Shown here piece after piece: positions 1 through 12,474 of a stretch of 64,000 nucleotides of DNA. The stretch's first letter is position 1. Each line of letters starts with the position of its first letter. The DNA lies in the NCBI RefSeq assembly GCF_001981525.1, contig NZ_MPSB01000014.1, positions 1 to 64,000 on the forward strand, written 5' to 3'. The notes beneath the pieces were generated by a model. The model made no database searches. It was not told where the DNA came from and was given only the letters and a program-made list of their open reading frames with translations. The translations under genes and the position numbers were made by a program. The DNA is from Sphingomonas jeddahensis (GTDB lineage: Bacteria; Pseudomonadota; Alphaproteobacteria; Sphingomonadales; Sphingomonadaceae).

Positions 1-129
1 CCTCCCCGGGACGGGGAGGGGGACCGCCGCCGTGGGCGGGGGTGGAGGGGCGCTTCCCCGCAGCGGATCGTTCGTGGAGCCGCCCCTCCACCAGCCTGCG
101 GCTGGTCTCCCTCCCCGTGCCGGGGAGGA
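1..129. repeat. GC-rich intergenic inverted repeat, family A
   Basis: A block of short GC-rich hairpins built from CCTCCCCG...CGGGGAGG and CCACCAGCC...GGCTGGT pieces, with a left arm near 1-55 and a matching right arm near 84-129. Related blocks recur in this window at 12317-12471, 14114-14164, 16976-17190, 30260-30280 and 50944-51079, always between genes. No coding signal is seen. The left end may be cut by the window edge. Confidence 0.75.
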
Positions 130-130
130 A

Positions 131-1102
131 TCAGGTGGGCCGCTTGGCACAGCGCTGCGCGAGCCAGGCGCAGACGAACAGCTGGATCTGGTGAAAGATC
201 ATCAGCGGCAGGACGATCAGGCCGACGGCGTGGCCGGGGAAGAGGATCGCGGCCATCGGGATGCCGCTCGCCATGCTCTTCTTGGAGCCGCAGAAGACGA
301 TCGCGATCTCATCCTCCTTGTTGAAGCGGAGCGCGCGGGCGGCCCAGGTCGTCAGGGCGAGGACCAGTGCCAGCACCGCGCAGGCGATCGCGATCACCGC
401 GGCGAGGCTGGCGGCGGAGAGCTGAGTCCACAGCCCCGCGACCACGCCGGCGCTGAACGCGGCATAGACGACCACCAGCACCGAGCCGCGATCGACCACT
501 GTGGTGAGCCGCGGATGCGCGACCAGCCAGGCGCCGATCAGCGGGCGCAGCGCCATGCCGACGAGGAAGGGCGCCAGGATCTGCAGCGCGATATCCTCGA
601 TCGCCTGCAACGACAGGCCGTTGGCCGATCCGGCGAGCAGCTGCGCGACGAGCAGCGGCGTGATGACCACGCCGAGGAGGTTGGACAGCGAGGCGCTGCA
701 CAAGGCCGCGGGCACGTTGCCGCGCGCGATCGACGTGAAAGCGATCGAGGATTGCACGGTGGAGGGCAGCAGGCAGAGATAGACCAGCCCGGCGACGAGA
801 TCGGGCGCCAGCATGCGTCCCGCCAGCGCCGCGATGCCAAGGCCGATCAGCGGGAAGAGGATGTAGGTGCTGGCGAACACGAGGCTCTGGAGCCGCCAGT
901 GGGCGATCCCCGCCCAGATCGCCTGCGGCGCGAGGCGGGCGCCGTAGAGGAGGAAGAGCAGGGCGACGGCGAGCGTGGTGATGTGCTCGACGACCGGTAC
1001 CGCGGCTCCGCGCGCGGGGAGGATCGCGGCAAGCGCTACGGTGGCGGTGAGCAGCAAGAGGAAGCGGTCGGCCTTGGCGAGGAGGCGGCGGAGGGTGGGC
1101 AT
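131..1102 (-). CDS. Bile acid:sodium symporter-like membrane transporter
   Basis: A 323-residue hydrophobic protein with about nine or ten predicted membrane spans. The central segment LLPSTVQSSIAFTS and the following RGN are typical of the SBF-like branch (YocS type, COG0385) of the bile acid:sodium symporter superfamily. Members sit in the inner membrane and couple sodium to uptake or export of organic anions; the substrate cannot be read from sequence. The ATG at 1102 begins MPTLRRLL, a normal positively charged N-terminus before the first span. It stands alone: family A repeats lie downstream and an AT-richer insert lies upstream, facing away. Confidence 0.85.
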   Translation of the reverse strand: MPTLRRLLAKADRFLLLLTATVALAAILPARGAAVPVVEHITTLAVALLFLLYGARLAPQAIWAGIAHWRLQSLVFASTYILFPLIGLGIAALAGRMLAPDLVAGLVYLCLLPSTVQSSIAFTSIARGNVPAALCSASLSNLLGVVITPLLVAQLLAGSANGLSLQAIEDIALQILAPFLVGMALRPLIGAWLVAHPRLTTVVDRGSVLVVVYAAFSAGVVAGLWTQLSAASLAAVIAIACAVLALVLALTTWAARALRFNKEDEIAIVFCGSKKSMASGIPMAAILFPGHAVGLIVLPLMIFHQIQLFVCAWLAQRCAKRPT

Positions 1103-1406
1103 GGATGCGTCCTGTTGGGGACAGCCCGAGTAGGGGATTGCGGGTGGGGGAGCTAGCGCAATGCCGATCTACTCTTGTCAGGAACACGAAACCTTATCGA
1201 GCAGAATGTAAACTTGAGGCGTTCCGACGACCTTCAGTGATTTGTTTGACCTACGGATCTGTCGATTTGTACGAAACGCGCACGAGATTGTGGACAATGA
1301 TCGACAAAGCGCTCTCCATTTCGACTGTTTAAATGACCACGGAACATGTATTCGTAGTTAAAGGCTACAGGTGTATACCGTAGGATCGACAGGAGGGATG
1401 AAATCC

Positions 1407-1700
1407 GTGATCAGGGTGAAAGGCTTAGACGATCTTACGAAAACGATCGCTGACGCTCAAAAGGCTCTCTCCGCTATCGAGGGCGACCTCGGGAATGTTC
1501 AGTTCAACCCGTACGAACCGTCCAGCATAGAGGCTGCCATCGCGGAAGCCGAAAACATGATAGACTCTCGATTAGGTAAATATTCGAAGAACCCCATCGT
1601 CGCTCCTCTCGTGTCCGAGATGAAGGAGCGGTATCGGATCGGTATCTTGGATAAAGCTGCCGAACTCCGGCTTCAAGAGGGTGGTTTGAATGACGAGTAG
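1407..1700 (+). CDS. Small partner protein of the TIR module (unknown function)
   Basis: A protein of about 97 residues, mostly charged helix, with no signal peptide or membrane span; I do not recognise a domain. AGGAGGG at 1391-1397 is best spaced for GTG 1407; in-frame alternatives are ATG 1398 (too close to that site) and GTG 1371. The 3' end overlaps the next gene by 11 bases (ATG at 1690, stop at 1700), so the two are probably translated together. Base composition is clearly poorer in G and C than the flanking genes, suggesting horizontal transfer. A role as regulator, sensor or chaperone of the TIR protein is inferred from position only. Confidence 0.7.
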   Translation: MIRVKGLDDLTKTIADAQKALSAIEGDLGNVQFNPYEPSSIEAAIAEAENMIDSRLGKYSKNPIVAPLVSEMKERYRIGILDKAAELRLQEGGLNDE

Positions 1701-2586
1701 AGATTTATTCGCGCGGATAAATGGTGTTGTTCTCGATCTTCAAAGCTCAAACTACTCTACTTACACCCATCCTATAAAGAAACTTAATAAGCTCCTATGG
1801 CATGAAGACCTTGTTGAATATAATGAAAAGCTCATTCGTGGGTTGGACTTAGACAAATTCCTGTCCGAGAACCCGCGAACCCGGGGAAGTATGATTGGAA
1901 GTGGGCGAATTGACTGGCCCGATAGTCAGGATGAAACGCTCGGATTACAGTTGCTGTTGATCAAGAGGTTTGCAGAAAATCCGGACTTTATGCTTAACTT
2001 TGGGTATTATTATTATCACTCAGGTAATAAGCACGACGGTAACCTGAGATCGTTAATTGCCCAGCTGATAATACCCTTCGCTAGGGAGTACAGAGATTTT
2101 GTCGATTCTGGTGCAACAACTGTAACTAAGCTTGCTCCTGCTCTTTCGAAGAGAGTGTTCGTGGTGCATGGTCATGACGAAGGTGCCAGAGAGACTGTCG
2201 CTCGATATTTGGAGAAGATCGGGCTCGAAGCCATTATCTTGCATGAGCAAGCTAATCAGGGTCGTACTATCATAGAAAAGATCGAGGCTCACTCGGATGT
2301 AAGCTTTGCCGTAGTGCTGCTTACCCCGGACGATTACGGCGGCAAGCTAGGTGAACCGTCGAGTCCAAGAGCGCGACAGAACGTGATACTTGAACTCGGA
2401 TACTTTGTTGGCCGCCTTGGTAGAGGGCATGTCTGCGCGCTTATGCGCGGCCAAATCGAGGTGCCGACAGATTGGTCGGGTGTCGTGTATCAGACGATGG
2501 ATCCAGGTGGGGGTTGGAAGGCAGCGCTCGCGAAAGAACTGGCAGTGCTCGGCCACGACATCGACTGGAACAAGGTCATGCAATAA
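1690..2586 (+). CDS. TIR-like nucleotide-binding domain protein, candidate antiphage effector
   Basis: A 298-residue protein. Residues about 155-298 match the predicted nucleotide-binding TIR-like family (PF10137, the domain of CBASS/Pycsar-type TIR effectors): RVFVVHGHD opens the domain, GRTIIEKIE near 191-199 carries the likely catalytic Glu, followed by VVLLTPDDYGG, RARQNVILELGYF and a C-terminal VYQTMD. The N-terminal 150 residues (unknown fold) may sense a trigger. Such domains commonly cleave NAD+ in abortive infection; that is family knowledge, not shown here. Codon use is AT-richer than gyrB and the transporter on either side. No cyclase or STING gene is visible nearby, so the trigger is unknown. 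Confidence 0.82.
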   Translation: MTSRDLFARINGVVLDLQSSNYSTYTHPIKKLNKLLWHEDLVEYNEKLIRGLDLDKFLSENPRTRGSMIGSGRIDWPDSQDETLGLQLLLIKRFAENPDFMLNFGYYYYHSGNKHDGNLRSLIAQLIIPFAREYRDFVDSGATTVTKLAPALSKRVFVVHGHDEGARETVARYLEKIGLEAIILHEQANQGRTIIEKIEAHSDVSFAVVLLTPDDYGGKLGEPSSPRARQNVILELGYFVGRLGRGHVCALMRGQIEVPTDWSGVVYQTMDPGGGWKAALAKELAVLGHDIDWNKVMQ

Positions 2587-2636
2587 CCTATTTTCTCAAT
2601 TTGAACGAGGTTGATAGAGCACGTTGTTGCTTACAA

Positions 2637-2656
2637 GGGCGGCCTTTAAGCCGCCC
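2637..2656. terminator. Hairpin terminator between the TIR gene and gyrB
   Basis: A perfect 7-bp stem GGGCGGC/GCCGCCC with a CTTTAA loop lies between the convergent 3' ends of the TIR gene (stop at 2586) and gyrB (stop at 2665). No long T run follows on either side, so it may act as a weak bidirectional terminator. Confidence 0.6.
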
Positions 2657-2664
2657 GCAACCCA

Positions 2665-6669
<4,005 letters not shown>

Positions 6670-7728
6670 TTACCCCAGTTCGATCCGCGTTGCGTCTTCG
6701 CCGATCGCGGCGAACAGGGCGGGTTCGGTGCCGGTCATCCAGACCTGCGCCTGCCCGGCGAGGCGATTGAACAAGGCGGCGCGGCGCGCGGGGTCGAGAT
6801 GAGCGGCGACTTCGTCGAGTAGGAGGATCGGCGGTTGGTCGCGGCGCTCGCCGACCAAAGCGGCGTGAGCGAGGACGATCGCGAGCAGCAGCGCCTTCTG
6901 CTCGCCGGTGGAGGCCTGCGCTGCCGGGATATTCTTGTCGAGATGGCGGACGTGGAGATCGGCGCGGTGCGGGCCGGTGAGGGTGCGGCCGGCGGCGGCA
7001 TCGCGCGAGCGACCGGCGCGCAATTCGTGCAGCAACTGCTCCGCGCTGCCGCTCCATCCGCCGAGGGCGAGCGCGGCGCGCGGGAAATCGCCAGTGGCGG
7101 CTTGTTCCAGTCGTTCGGAGACGATGGCGATGGTCTCGCGCCGCGCGGCGTCGATCGCAGTGCCATGCTGCGCCATTTGCGCCTCGAGCGCCGACAGCCA
7201 TTCGCGATCGGGATAGGGCTCGCCAAGCAATTTGTTGCGCGCGCGCATTGCGGCCTCGTAGCGGGTCGTCTCCTGCGCATGCGCAGGTGCGAGCGCGAGC
7301 GCGAGGCGATCGAGAAAGCGGCGGCGCTCGCCGGCGGGCTCGACGAACAGCCGGTCCATCGCGGGGGTGAGCCACAGGACCGATAGCCATTCGGCGAGCG
7401 CATTGCCGGCGTTGGCGGCGCCGTTGATCCGCACCACCCGCCGCTCGGGCGCGCTGGGGAGCGTGCCGGTGGCGATCTCCGTCGTGGCGACACCAGTGGG
7501 ATCGGGAAGGGTGGCGGCGACTCCGAACCCGCCGGGGCCATCGCGGCGCGCGATCTCGCCAAGGCTCGCCCGCCGCAAGCCGCGGCCGGGAGCGAGCAGC
7601 GACACCGCCTCCAGCACATTGGTCTTACCCGCGCCATTTGGGCCGGTGAGCAGCACAAAGCCGGGCTGCGGCGCGAGCGCCAGCGCGGCATGGCTGCGAA
7701 CATCGGTCAGCACGAGCCGGCGGATCAT
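6670..7728 (-). CDS. recF: DNA replication and repair protein RecF
   Basis: A 352-residue SMC-like ATPase. Walker A is GPNGAGKTN near residues 30-38, the ABC-type signature is STGEQKA near 275, and Walker B is [12 protein letters not shown] near 305. RecF acts with RecO and RecR to load RecA at gapped DNA. Length matches the family. It is near gyrB, a relic of the common dnaA-dnaN-recF-gyrB order, but dnaA and dnaN are not in this window and an MFS gene plus a repeat separate recF from gyrB. Confidence 0.96.
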   Translation of the reverse strand: MIRRLVLTDVRSHAALALAPQPGFVLLTGPNGAGKTNVLEAVSLLAPGRGLRRASLGEIARRDGPGGFGVAATLPDPTGVATTEIATGTLPSAPERRVVRINGAANAGNALAEWLSVLWLTPAMDRLFVEPAGERRRFLDRLALALAPAHAQETTRYEAAMRARNKLLGEPYPDREWLSALEAQMAQHGTAIDAARRETIAIVSERLEQAATGDFPRAALALGGWSGSAEQLLHELRAGRSRDAAAGRTLTGPHRADLHVRHLDKNIPAAQASTGEQKALLLAIVLAHAALVGERRDQPPILLLDEVAAHLDPARRAALFNRLAGQAQVWMTGTEPALFAAIGEDATRIELG

Positions 7729-8136
7729 CGGTCGGGCTTTAAGGGGAGAGCGCGGCTGGGGGAAGCGGGGTGTGGGGTGCGGAGGAGGCGGTGCCCCTGA
7801 GCTTGTTGTTGCTGGACGCGTCAGCGAGCGGCGCGGTTACTTGCTTGCTCCAGCGTATATGGATCCCCGCCTGCGCGGGAATGACGGTTGGGGCGGGTGG
7901 CGGTTTGTCCACGATCCGGCGTCACCCTGAACTTGTTTCAGGGTCCACCCATCCATCTGCGGCCCTGCTGCTTGTGGCAGGGTGGATGCTGAAACAAGTT
8001 CAGGGTGACGACCGACTTTGTACGTCGGTTCACGTCCAATCGCGGACAGTCGAGACTAGGCTATCAAGGTAGCGATGCCTCATCGTGCGATCAAACGTCT
8101 GTTAAGCCGCTAGAGCAGTCACCAAGAGGCTGCGCT
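7729..8136. other. Intergenic region upstream of recF with repeats
   Basis: No convincing gene. It should hold the recF promoter near 7729-7800. A small dyad ATCCCCGCCTGCGCGGGAAT sits at about 7862-7881, followed by the family D inverted repeat. The remainder to 8136 has no structure that I can name. Confidence 0.5.
7920..8010. repeat. Intergenic inverted repeat, family D
   Basis: Arms CGTCACCCTGAACTTGTTTC and GAAACAAGTTCAGGGTGACG are exact complements at the two ends, with partially paired sequence between them (GGGTCCACCC.../...GGGTGGATGC). Only one copy occurs in this window. Confidence 0.85.
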
Positions 8137-8403
8137 ATGGCAGATGACCAACCGTAAGACGATGGGAAAGCGTCTTGCGGGCTACCGAAAGTCGGAAAGG
8201 GTCGAGCTAAGTTCTTTCTGGTTGCATCAGCGCCGATCATCCCACTGATCCTATCGGACGAAGCGGGCTGGGATAGAGGAATCGCTTGGAAGGCTTGGAT
8301 GTGTCTTGCCATAGCGTGGGCGATTGGTATCTTTTTCGTGATGTTCGCTAGCCTTTGGCGAGCGTTCCGCCGTTCGGTGCGGGATTGGCGAAACGGCAGC
8401 TAA
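8137..8403 (+). pseudogene. Small membrane protein gene with premature stop
   Basis: An ATG at 8137 with AAGAGG eight bases upstream reads MADDQP and then meets TAA at 8155. The same frame stays open to TAA at 8401 and encodes two hydrophobic stretches (FFLVASAPIIPLIL and CLAIAWAIGIFFVMFAS) followed by a basic tail, as in a two-span membrane protein of about 88 residues. The in-frame stop without another start codon before the first span suggests decay. A sequencing error at 8155 would restore it. The family is not recognised. Confidence 0.45.
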
Positions 8404-8407
8404 CCCC

Positions 8408-8467
8408 AGAATCTGCCGTTCCGGATCGGCTATGGCCATCCCGAAAGCGGGCAGGCCGAAAACGCCC
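8408..8467 (+). repeat. Direct repeat flanking the chr module, copy 1
   Basis: About 60 bases matching 10922-10982 in the same orientation with two substitutions and one extra G in the second copy. Core sequence is GTTCCGGATCGGCTATGGCC. The stretch just before it (8393-8420) also forms a dyad AACGGCAG/CTGCCGTT. Confidence 0.85.
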
Positions 8468-8534
8468 CATGTTCGCCTTCGGCTCGGTTCGTTTCGCTCC
8501 CGCAAGCGGACCCTCATTCATCTGCCGCAGGCTA

Positions 8535-9935
8535 TCATCCGAGCGCACCCAGGAGGTGGAGAGCGATGCCCGCGGACGAAGTACCAAGCAGCGTTACGAT
8601 GACATTGGCCCGAAGAGTGAAAACCGTGATCACGGCTGCCCCGGCAAGCAGGCTCGCCCAAGGGTCTATGCTGCCGAGAACCGGCGCGTCGAATTGGAAT
8701 GGCCCTAGTCTTACCATCGCTGTGTCGCGAAACAGCGTGTGGAGCGCGAACCACACGGCCAGGTTGAGCACCACGCCAACCACGGCCGCAGTGATCGCCG
8801 ACAGGGCGCCAGCGACCGCAGCGTTCCCCCGGAGACGCTCGATGAATGGCGCCCCCAGGAAGATCCATAGGAAGCAGGGAACAAACGTCACCCAGGTGGC
8901 TAGCAGCCCGCCAAGCGTTGCTGCCAGCAGCGGCGAGAGGTCGCCGGCATCACGGTAGGCGCCCAGAAACCCGACGAACTGGAGCACCATGATCAGCGGG
9001 CCCGGGGTCGTCTCGGCCATGCCCAGGCCGTCGAGCATCTCGGTCGGGCTTAGCCAGGCATAGTTCTCCACTGCCTGCTGCGCGACATAGGCGAGCACGG
9101 CATAAGCGCCCCCGAAGGTCACCATTGCCATGGTCGAGAAGAAGATGGCGATGCGGCTGAACACGTTGTCCGGACCGAGCGCGATGAGCAGCGCCGCGAC
9201 GGGAACAAGCCACAAGGCCAGCCAGACAAGCGCGGTTTGCATCGTCTCGCGCCATGTTGGCTGCGCATGCGCTGGCAGGTCCTCGCCGAGCAGCGTGTCG
9301 GCGTCGGCGACCGTGGCATCCTTCGAGGCCCCATGACCGCCGCCGCGAAACGCGGCATGACCCCGCTTGCCCGACCACCAGCCGATCAGGCCGGCGCCGA
9401 GCACAATCAGCGGGAACGGCGCACCGAGAAAGAAGATCAGCACGAAGGCCGCAGCAGCGAGCGCTCGCGAGGGCGTCGTCTTCAGCGCGCGCCCTCCGAT
9501 CCGCACCACGGCCTGCAGCACGACGGCCAGCACGGCGGCTTTGAGGCCGAAGAACAAGGCGGAAACAATGCCGACGCGTCCGTACAGTACATAGACCCAG
9601 CTAAGCGCCATGATCGCGGCCGCACCGGGCAGGATGAACAGCACGCCGGCAATGATGCCGCCTTTCGTTCTGTGCATCAGCCATCCGATATAGGTGGCGA
9701 GTTGCTGCGCCTCGGGGCCCGGCAGCAGCATGCAATAATTGAGCGCGTGGAGGAAACGCTGCTCGCCGATCCATCGCTTCTCGTCGACAAGGATGCGATG
9801 CATCACCGCGATCTGCCCGGCCGGCCCGCCGAAAGACAGCAGCGCGATGCGCAACCACACCCAAAATGCCTTGCCAAGCGTGACTGGCTCGGGCCGGGTC
9901 GGCGCTGCAACGCCGATCGTCGCCGCCGCGGTCAT
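8535..9935 (-). CDS. chrA: Chromate efflux transporter ChrA
   Basis: A 466-residue inner-membrane protein of the long (two-domain) CHR family. FGGPAGQIAVMHR near the N-terminus and FGGAYAVLAYVAQQAV in the second half are the paired CHR domain signatures, with LLPGPEAQQLATYIGW and TTPGPLIMVLQFVGF as the matching second motifs. It exports chromate. Start at ATG 9935 (MTAAAT) overlaps the chrB stop as ATGA, so it is translationally coupled to chrB. The two genes form a compact module between two 60-base direct repeats. Confidence 0.95.
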   Translation of the reverse strand: MTAAATIGVAAPTRPEPVTLGKAFWVWLRIALLSFGGPAGQIAVMHRILVDEKRWIGEQRFLHALNYCMLLPGPEAQQLATYIGWLMHRTKGGIIAGVLFILPGAAAIMALSWVYVLYGRVGIVSALFFGLKAAVLAVVLQAVVRIGGRALKTTPSRALAAAAFVLIFFLGAPFPLIVLGAGLIGWWSGKRGHAAFRGGGHGASKDATVADADTLLGEDLPAHAQPTWRETMQTALVWLALWLVPVAALLIALGPDNVFSRIAIFFSTMAMVTFGGAYAVLAYVAQQAVENYAWLSPTEMLDGLGMAETTPGPLIMVLQFVGFLGAYRDAGDLSPLLAATLGGLLATWVTFVPCFLWIFLGAPFIERLRGNAAVAGALSAITAAVVGVVLNLAVWFALHTLFRDTAMVRLGPFQFDAPVLGSIDPWASLLAGAAVITVFTLRANVIVTLLGTSSAGIALHLLGALG

Positions 9936-10750
9936 GCCGACACCTTGCCGCGCGCAGGCTGGTGCGAGGACCAATCATGTTTCTCGGCCTGGGCATCGCG
10001 GCACCAGCGGTAAAGCGCATCGTACACGGCCATGCCTGCTTCAAGTTGAGCGTGATCGTCGCTGTGGATGCGGGACAGGCCGAGGGAGATGGCGAGCAGG
10101 CCCGCGGCTTCCGGCACAAGATCGCACCGATCGGTGTCGGCGCCGCGGACGATGGCAGCGAGGCGCACCAGCGGCGCATGCGCGCCGAGCCCAAATGCCT
10201 CGACCATCAGGTCGAAGGTGCAGAGCTCGCCGCGATGGCTCCAGAATACGCGCTCGTCGGCAATGTCGAACGGCTCCGCCTGTTGCTGTGCAGCGACGGT
10301 CAGCACTTCGGCAGGCGCCACGAACAGGAAGCGGGCTTCGGGATCCACGAACCGGCGGATCAGCCACGGGCAAGCGATCCGATCGACCTTGGGGCGCGAT
10401 CGGGTCACCCACCAGGTCCCCCCATCTTCGTGGCGTCTGGGAAGGTGGGCAAAAGAGACTGTCGGCAGTCCGGCGTCGGCCCAGGCGGCGAACCCGCCTT
10501 CGAGCACCTCGGCAGAGATGCCTTCGCTGCGCAGGATCGCTGCGGCAGACACCGCCGCGCCGCGACCATCGGCGTCGACGACGATGGTGTCGCCATGGCG
10601 GCCCCAGCGGGTCGGGTCCTTGCTGTCGGGATAGCGCGATCCGGGGATCGCTTCAGATGGCGCGTCGCGCAGGTCGATGATGCGCGGCGAGCCAGGCAGC
10701 CCGATCAGGCGCGTGAGCTTGTCGGGCGTGATGGCATTGTGAGCAGGCAT
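9932..10750 (-). CDS. chrB: Rhodanese-ChrB fusion, chromate resistance protein
   Basis: A 272-residue protein. Residues about 1-105 form a rhodanese-like domain (IIDLRD, GSRYPDS, DTIVVDADGRGAAVSAAA, GGFAAW), but the position of the catalytic Cys in the active-site loop is Asp/Ala, so sulfur transfer is unlikely. Residues about 120-260 match the ChrB C-terminal domain (WVTRSRPKVDRIACPWLIRR, FVDPEARFLFV, ELCTFDLMVEAF). ChrB proteins regulate or support chromate resistance; whether this version binds DNA is not evident. First gene of the chrB-chrA pair. Confidence 0.88.
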   Translation of the reverse strand: MPAHNAITPDKLTRLIGLPGSPRIIDLRDAPSEAIPGSRYPDSKDPTRWGRHGDTIVVDADGRGAAVSAAAILRSEGISAEVLEGGFAAWADAGLPTVSFAHLPRRHEDGGTWWVTRSRPKVDRIACPWLIRRFVDPEARFLFVAPAEVLTVAAQQQAEPFDIADERVFWSHRGELCTFDLMVEAFGLGAHAPLVRLAAIVRGADTDRCDLVPEAAGLLAISLGLSRIHSDDHAQLEAGMAVYDALYRWCRDAQAEKHDWSSHQPARGKVSA

Positions 10751-11170
10751 GGCGCGTCCTTTGCGTGATGAGCTGGACGCGATTCTTTAGCTGACGCCTC
10801 GTGGGGAGATCGCATTCCCCATGGGCATAATCAGCCATGCGAGAACTTGTTTGTCAATTCATCCGGCGAACGCCCGTTTACGCGGGTCACCACCTAAAAG
10901 CGGAACGTCCGCTTTCCTCCCAGGATCTGCTGTTCCGGATCGGCTATGGCCATCCCGAAAGCGGGCAGGGCCGAAAACGCCCGATAGCGGACGCTCGTCT
11001 CGCCTGGCGTGATGGCCTTAAAGCCGCCACACAGAAGCTGGCAGGCGAGGTGGGGAAAGGCGTGTTCTCGGGGGTTACAGGTCCGGAGCCGGCACCCCGC
11101 CCAGGCAGCCCGTCATGATAGACAGTTGGCGCTTCGTCCTCGCCACTGACGGGCCGAAGGTGGCGACCTG
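10751..11170. other. Intergenic region between chrB and the lipoprotein gene
   Basis: No gene is supported. It carries the chrB promoter side (near 10751-10830), the second copy of the chr-flanking direct repeat at 10922-10982, and GC-rich sequence with no recognisable signal from 10983 to 11170. Confidence 0.5.
10922..10982 (+). repeat. Direct repeat flanking the chr module, copy 2
   Basis: Same orientation as 8408-8467 and nearly identical over 60 bases. The pair brackets chrB-chrA exactly, as left by recombination of a cassette or by insertion next to a dispersed repeat. Confidence 0.85.
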
Positions 11171-12010
11171 TCACCGAGGCGGAAGGGGTGCGGGGATCGG
11201 AGCATCGCCGGGCGCGAGAGCCGGAGGTGTTTCGGTGTCGGCCGGCGATGTTTCGGTGTCGGCCGACGGTGTTTCAGTCTCGACCGCCACCGAATCATTG
11301 TCGCTCAGCGTCCCCGCCGTGGACGGGGATGGCACCACCACGGGTATCTCAGTGGTTTGCGCCATTGGTGGTGGAACCACCAAGGGCGGATCCGGCTGAT
11401 AATAGTCGCGCCACGCGTCATATGCCGCGTAGAATTCGACGAACGGGCGGTCTAGCCGCAGCAGAGCTGCTCGGGCGAAGGCCGGAAGATCGTCATCGGC
11501 GACCTGGCCCACCTTCGCGACCTCCTCGCGTGCAATTGCGCAAAAGGCCGAGCGCATCGCCGGTTGCGCATAGAAATTGTAGATGCGCGTCTGATTGTCA
11601 TCATAGACACGCTGCCAATCCCACCAACCCGGCGCCTGCCATTCCCGAATATAGGCCTGGTAGTAGCGATCGATCACGGCGGCATGCGTCTTGAGCCACG
11701 CGTTATAAAGCTCGATGACCCCGCCGCCCGCCTGGTCGCAGCCGAGCGCGGCTACGTTCAAAGCGTTGCGCAGATGCCAGACGGCGGCCTGATCGGTGTT
11801 GTCGAGATTGGGCGTCACATACTTGCCGTCGGGACGCTTGGTCGCACTCTTCATGCCGATATAGCCACCTGCCGGCATCACCGGCGGCGGCGGTGGGGGC
11901 GCCATGACAATCGGCGGCAGCTCCACGGGAGCGGGCGGGGTAGCGCAGCCGGAAATGGCGAAAGCCAGTCCGCCTAGCAGGCCCCAGCCGAGGTTCGCGC
12001 GCAATGTCAT
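11171..12010 (-). CDS. Putative lipoprotein with Pro-rich linker and acidic repeat tail
   Basis: A 279-residue protein. ATG at 12010 gives MTLRANLGWGLLGGL followed by the lipobox ISGCA, so the mature protein is probably lipid-anchored at Cys near residue 22. A Pro-rich linker (PPPPPPVMPAG) leads to a globular part of about 45-215 with many aromatic residues (WWDWQRVYDDN, YAAYDAWRDYYQPD). The C-terminus is a low-complexity tail of repeated ETETPSAD/TETSPAD units, encoded by near-identical 21-base repeats around 11222-11290. I do not recognise the family. Longer in-frame starts upstream to 12271 lack signal-peptide character. Confidence 0.72.
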   Translation of the reverse strand: MTLRANLGWGLLGGLAFAISGCATPPAPVELPPIVMAPPPPPPVMPAGGYIGMKSATKRPDGKYVTPNLDNTDQAAVWHLRNALNVAALGCDQAGGGVIELYNAWLKTHAAVIDRYYQAYIREWQAPGWWDWQRVYDDNQTRIYNFYAQPAMRSAFCAIAREEVAKVGQVADDDLPAFARAALLRLDRPFVEFYAAYDAWRDYYQPDPPLVVPPPMAQTTEIPVVVPSPSTAGTLSDNDSVAVETETPSADTETSPADTETPPALAPGDAPIPAPLPPR

Positions 12011-12316
12011 CGTCCTGCCCAGATAATTCGTTGTGGCACGCTTGGCCCGTACCAGATGAACATCGCAGAAATGGTTGATCTCCCCTTGCCGTTCCCTGCC
12101 CTCGATCGAGGTTGTGGCCGGTTGATGGGTCAGTGCCGAGTTGGGCGTATGCGGTACCCCCGGCCGCATGAGCTCAACGCTCAGGCCTTCACAGATGTTG
12201 CAACTACCGCGCCCCGAAACGGGCAACTTCAGCATCTGGGTTGATGAACAGGCCGGCGTCCGTTTTTTCATTCAAACGACGAAATGATGTGATCCGCAGT
12301 TCCGGCAAGCTGGCTC
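12011..12316. other. Intergenic region upstream of the lipoprotein gene
   Basis: No supported gene. This is the promoter side of the lipoprotein gene at 11171-12010; I see no clear promoter boxes. Family A repeats follow from 12317. Confidence 0.45.
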
Positions 12317-12471
12317 TCCCGATCCTCCCCGATACGCGGAAGGGGGACCGCCGACGGGTGGAGGGGTGTGTCCAAACATGGTGCGCTTAGTGGAGGGGCC
12401 GCTCCAGCACCGCTTCAGCGGCCGCTTGCTCAGCAGCCGTGAAGCGGCCCTCCCCGCAGATCGGGGAGGAT
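12317..12471. repeat. Intergenic inverted repeat, family A
   Basis: Outer arms TCCTCCCCGATACGCGGAAG and CCCTCCCCGCAGATCGGGGA pair imperfectly, with internal hairpins such as AGCGGCCGCT near 12416-12425. It sits directly after the coq4 stop codon and may serve as its transcript end. Confidence 0.75.
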
Positions 12472-12474
12472 AGC

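Noticed and set aside
1..1156. Plus-strand 374-codon gene
   Set aside because: Runs through a repeat and antisense to the transporter, with low-complexity Arg/Gly/Glu content.
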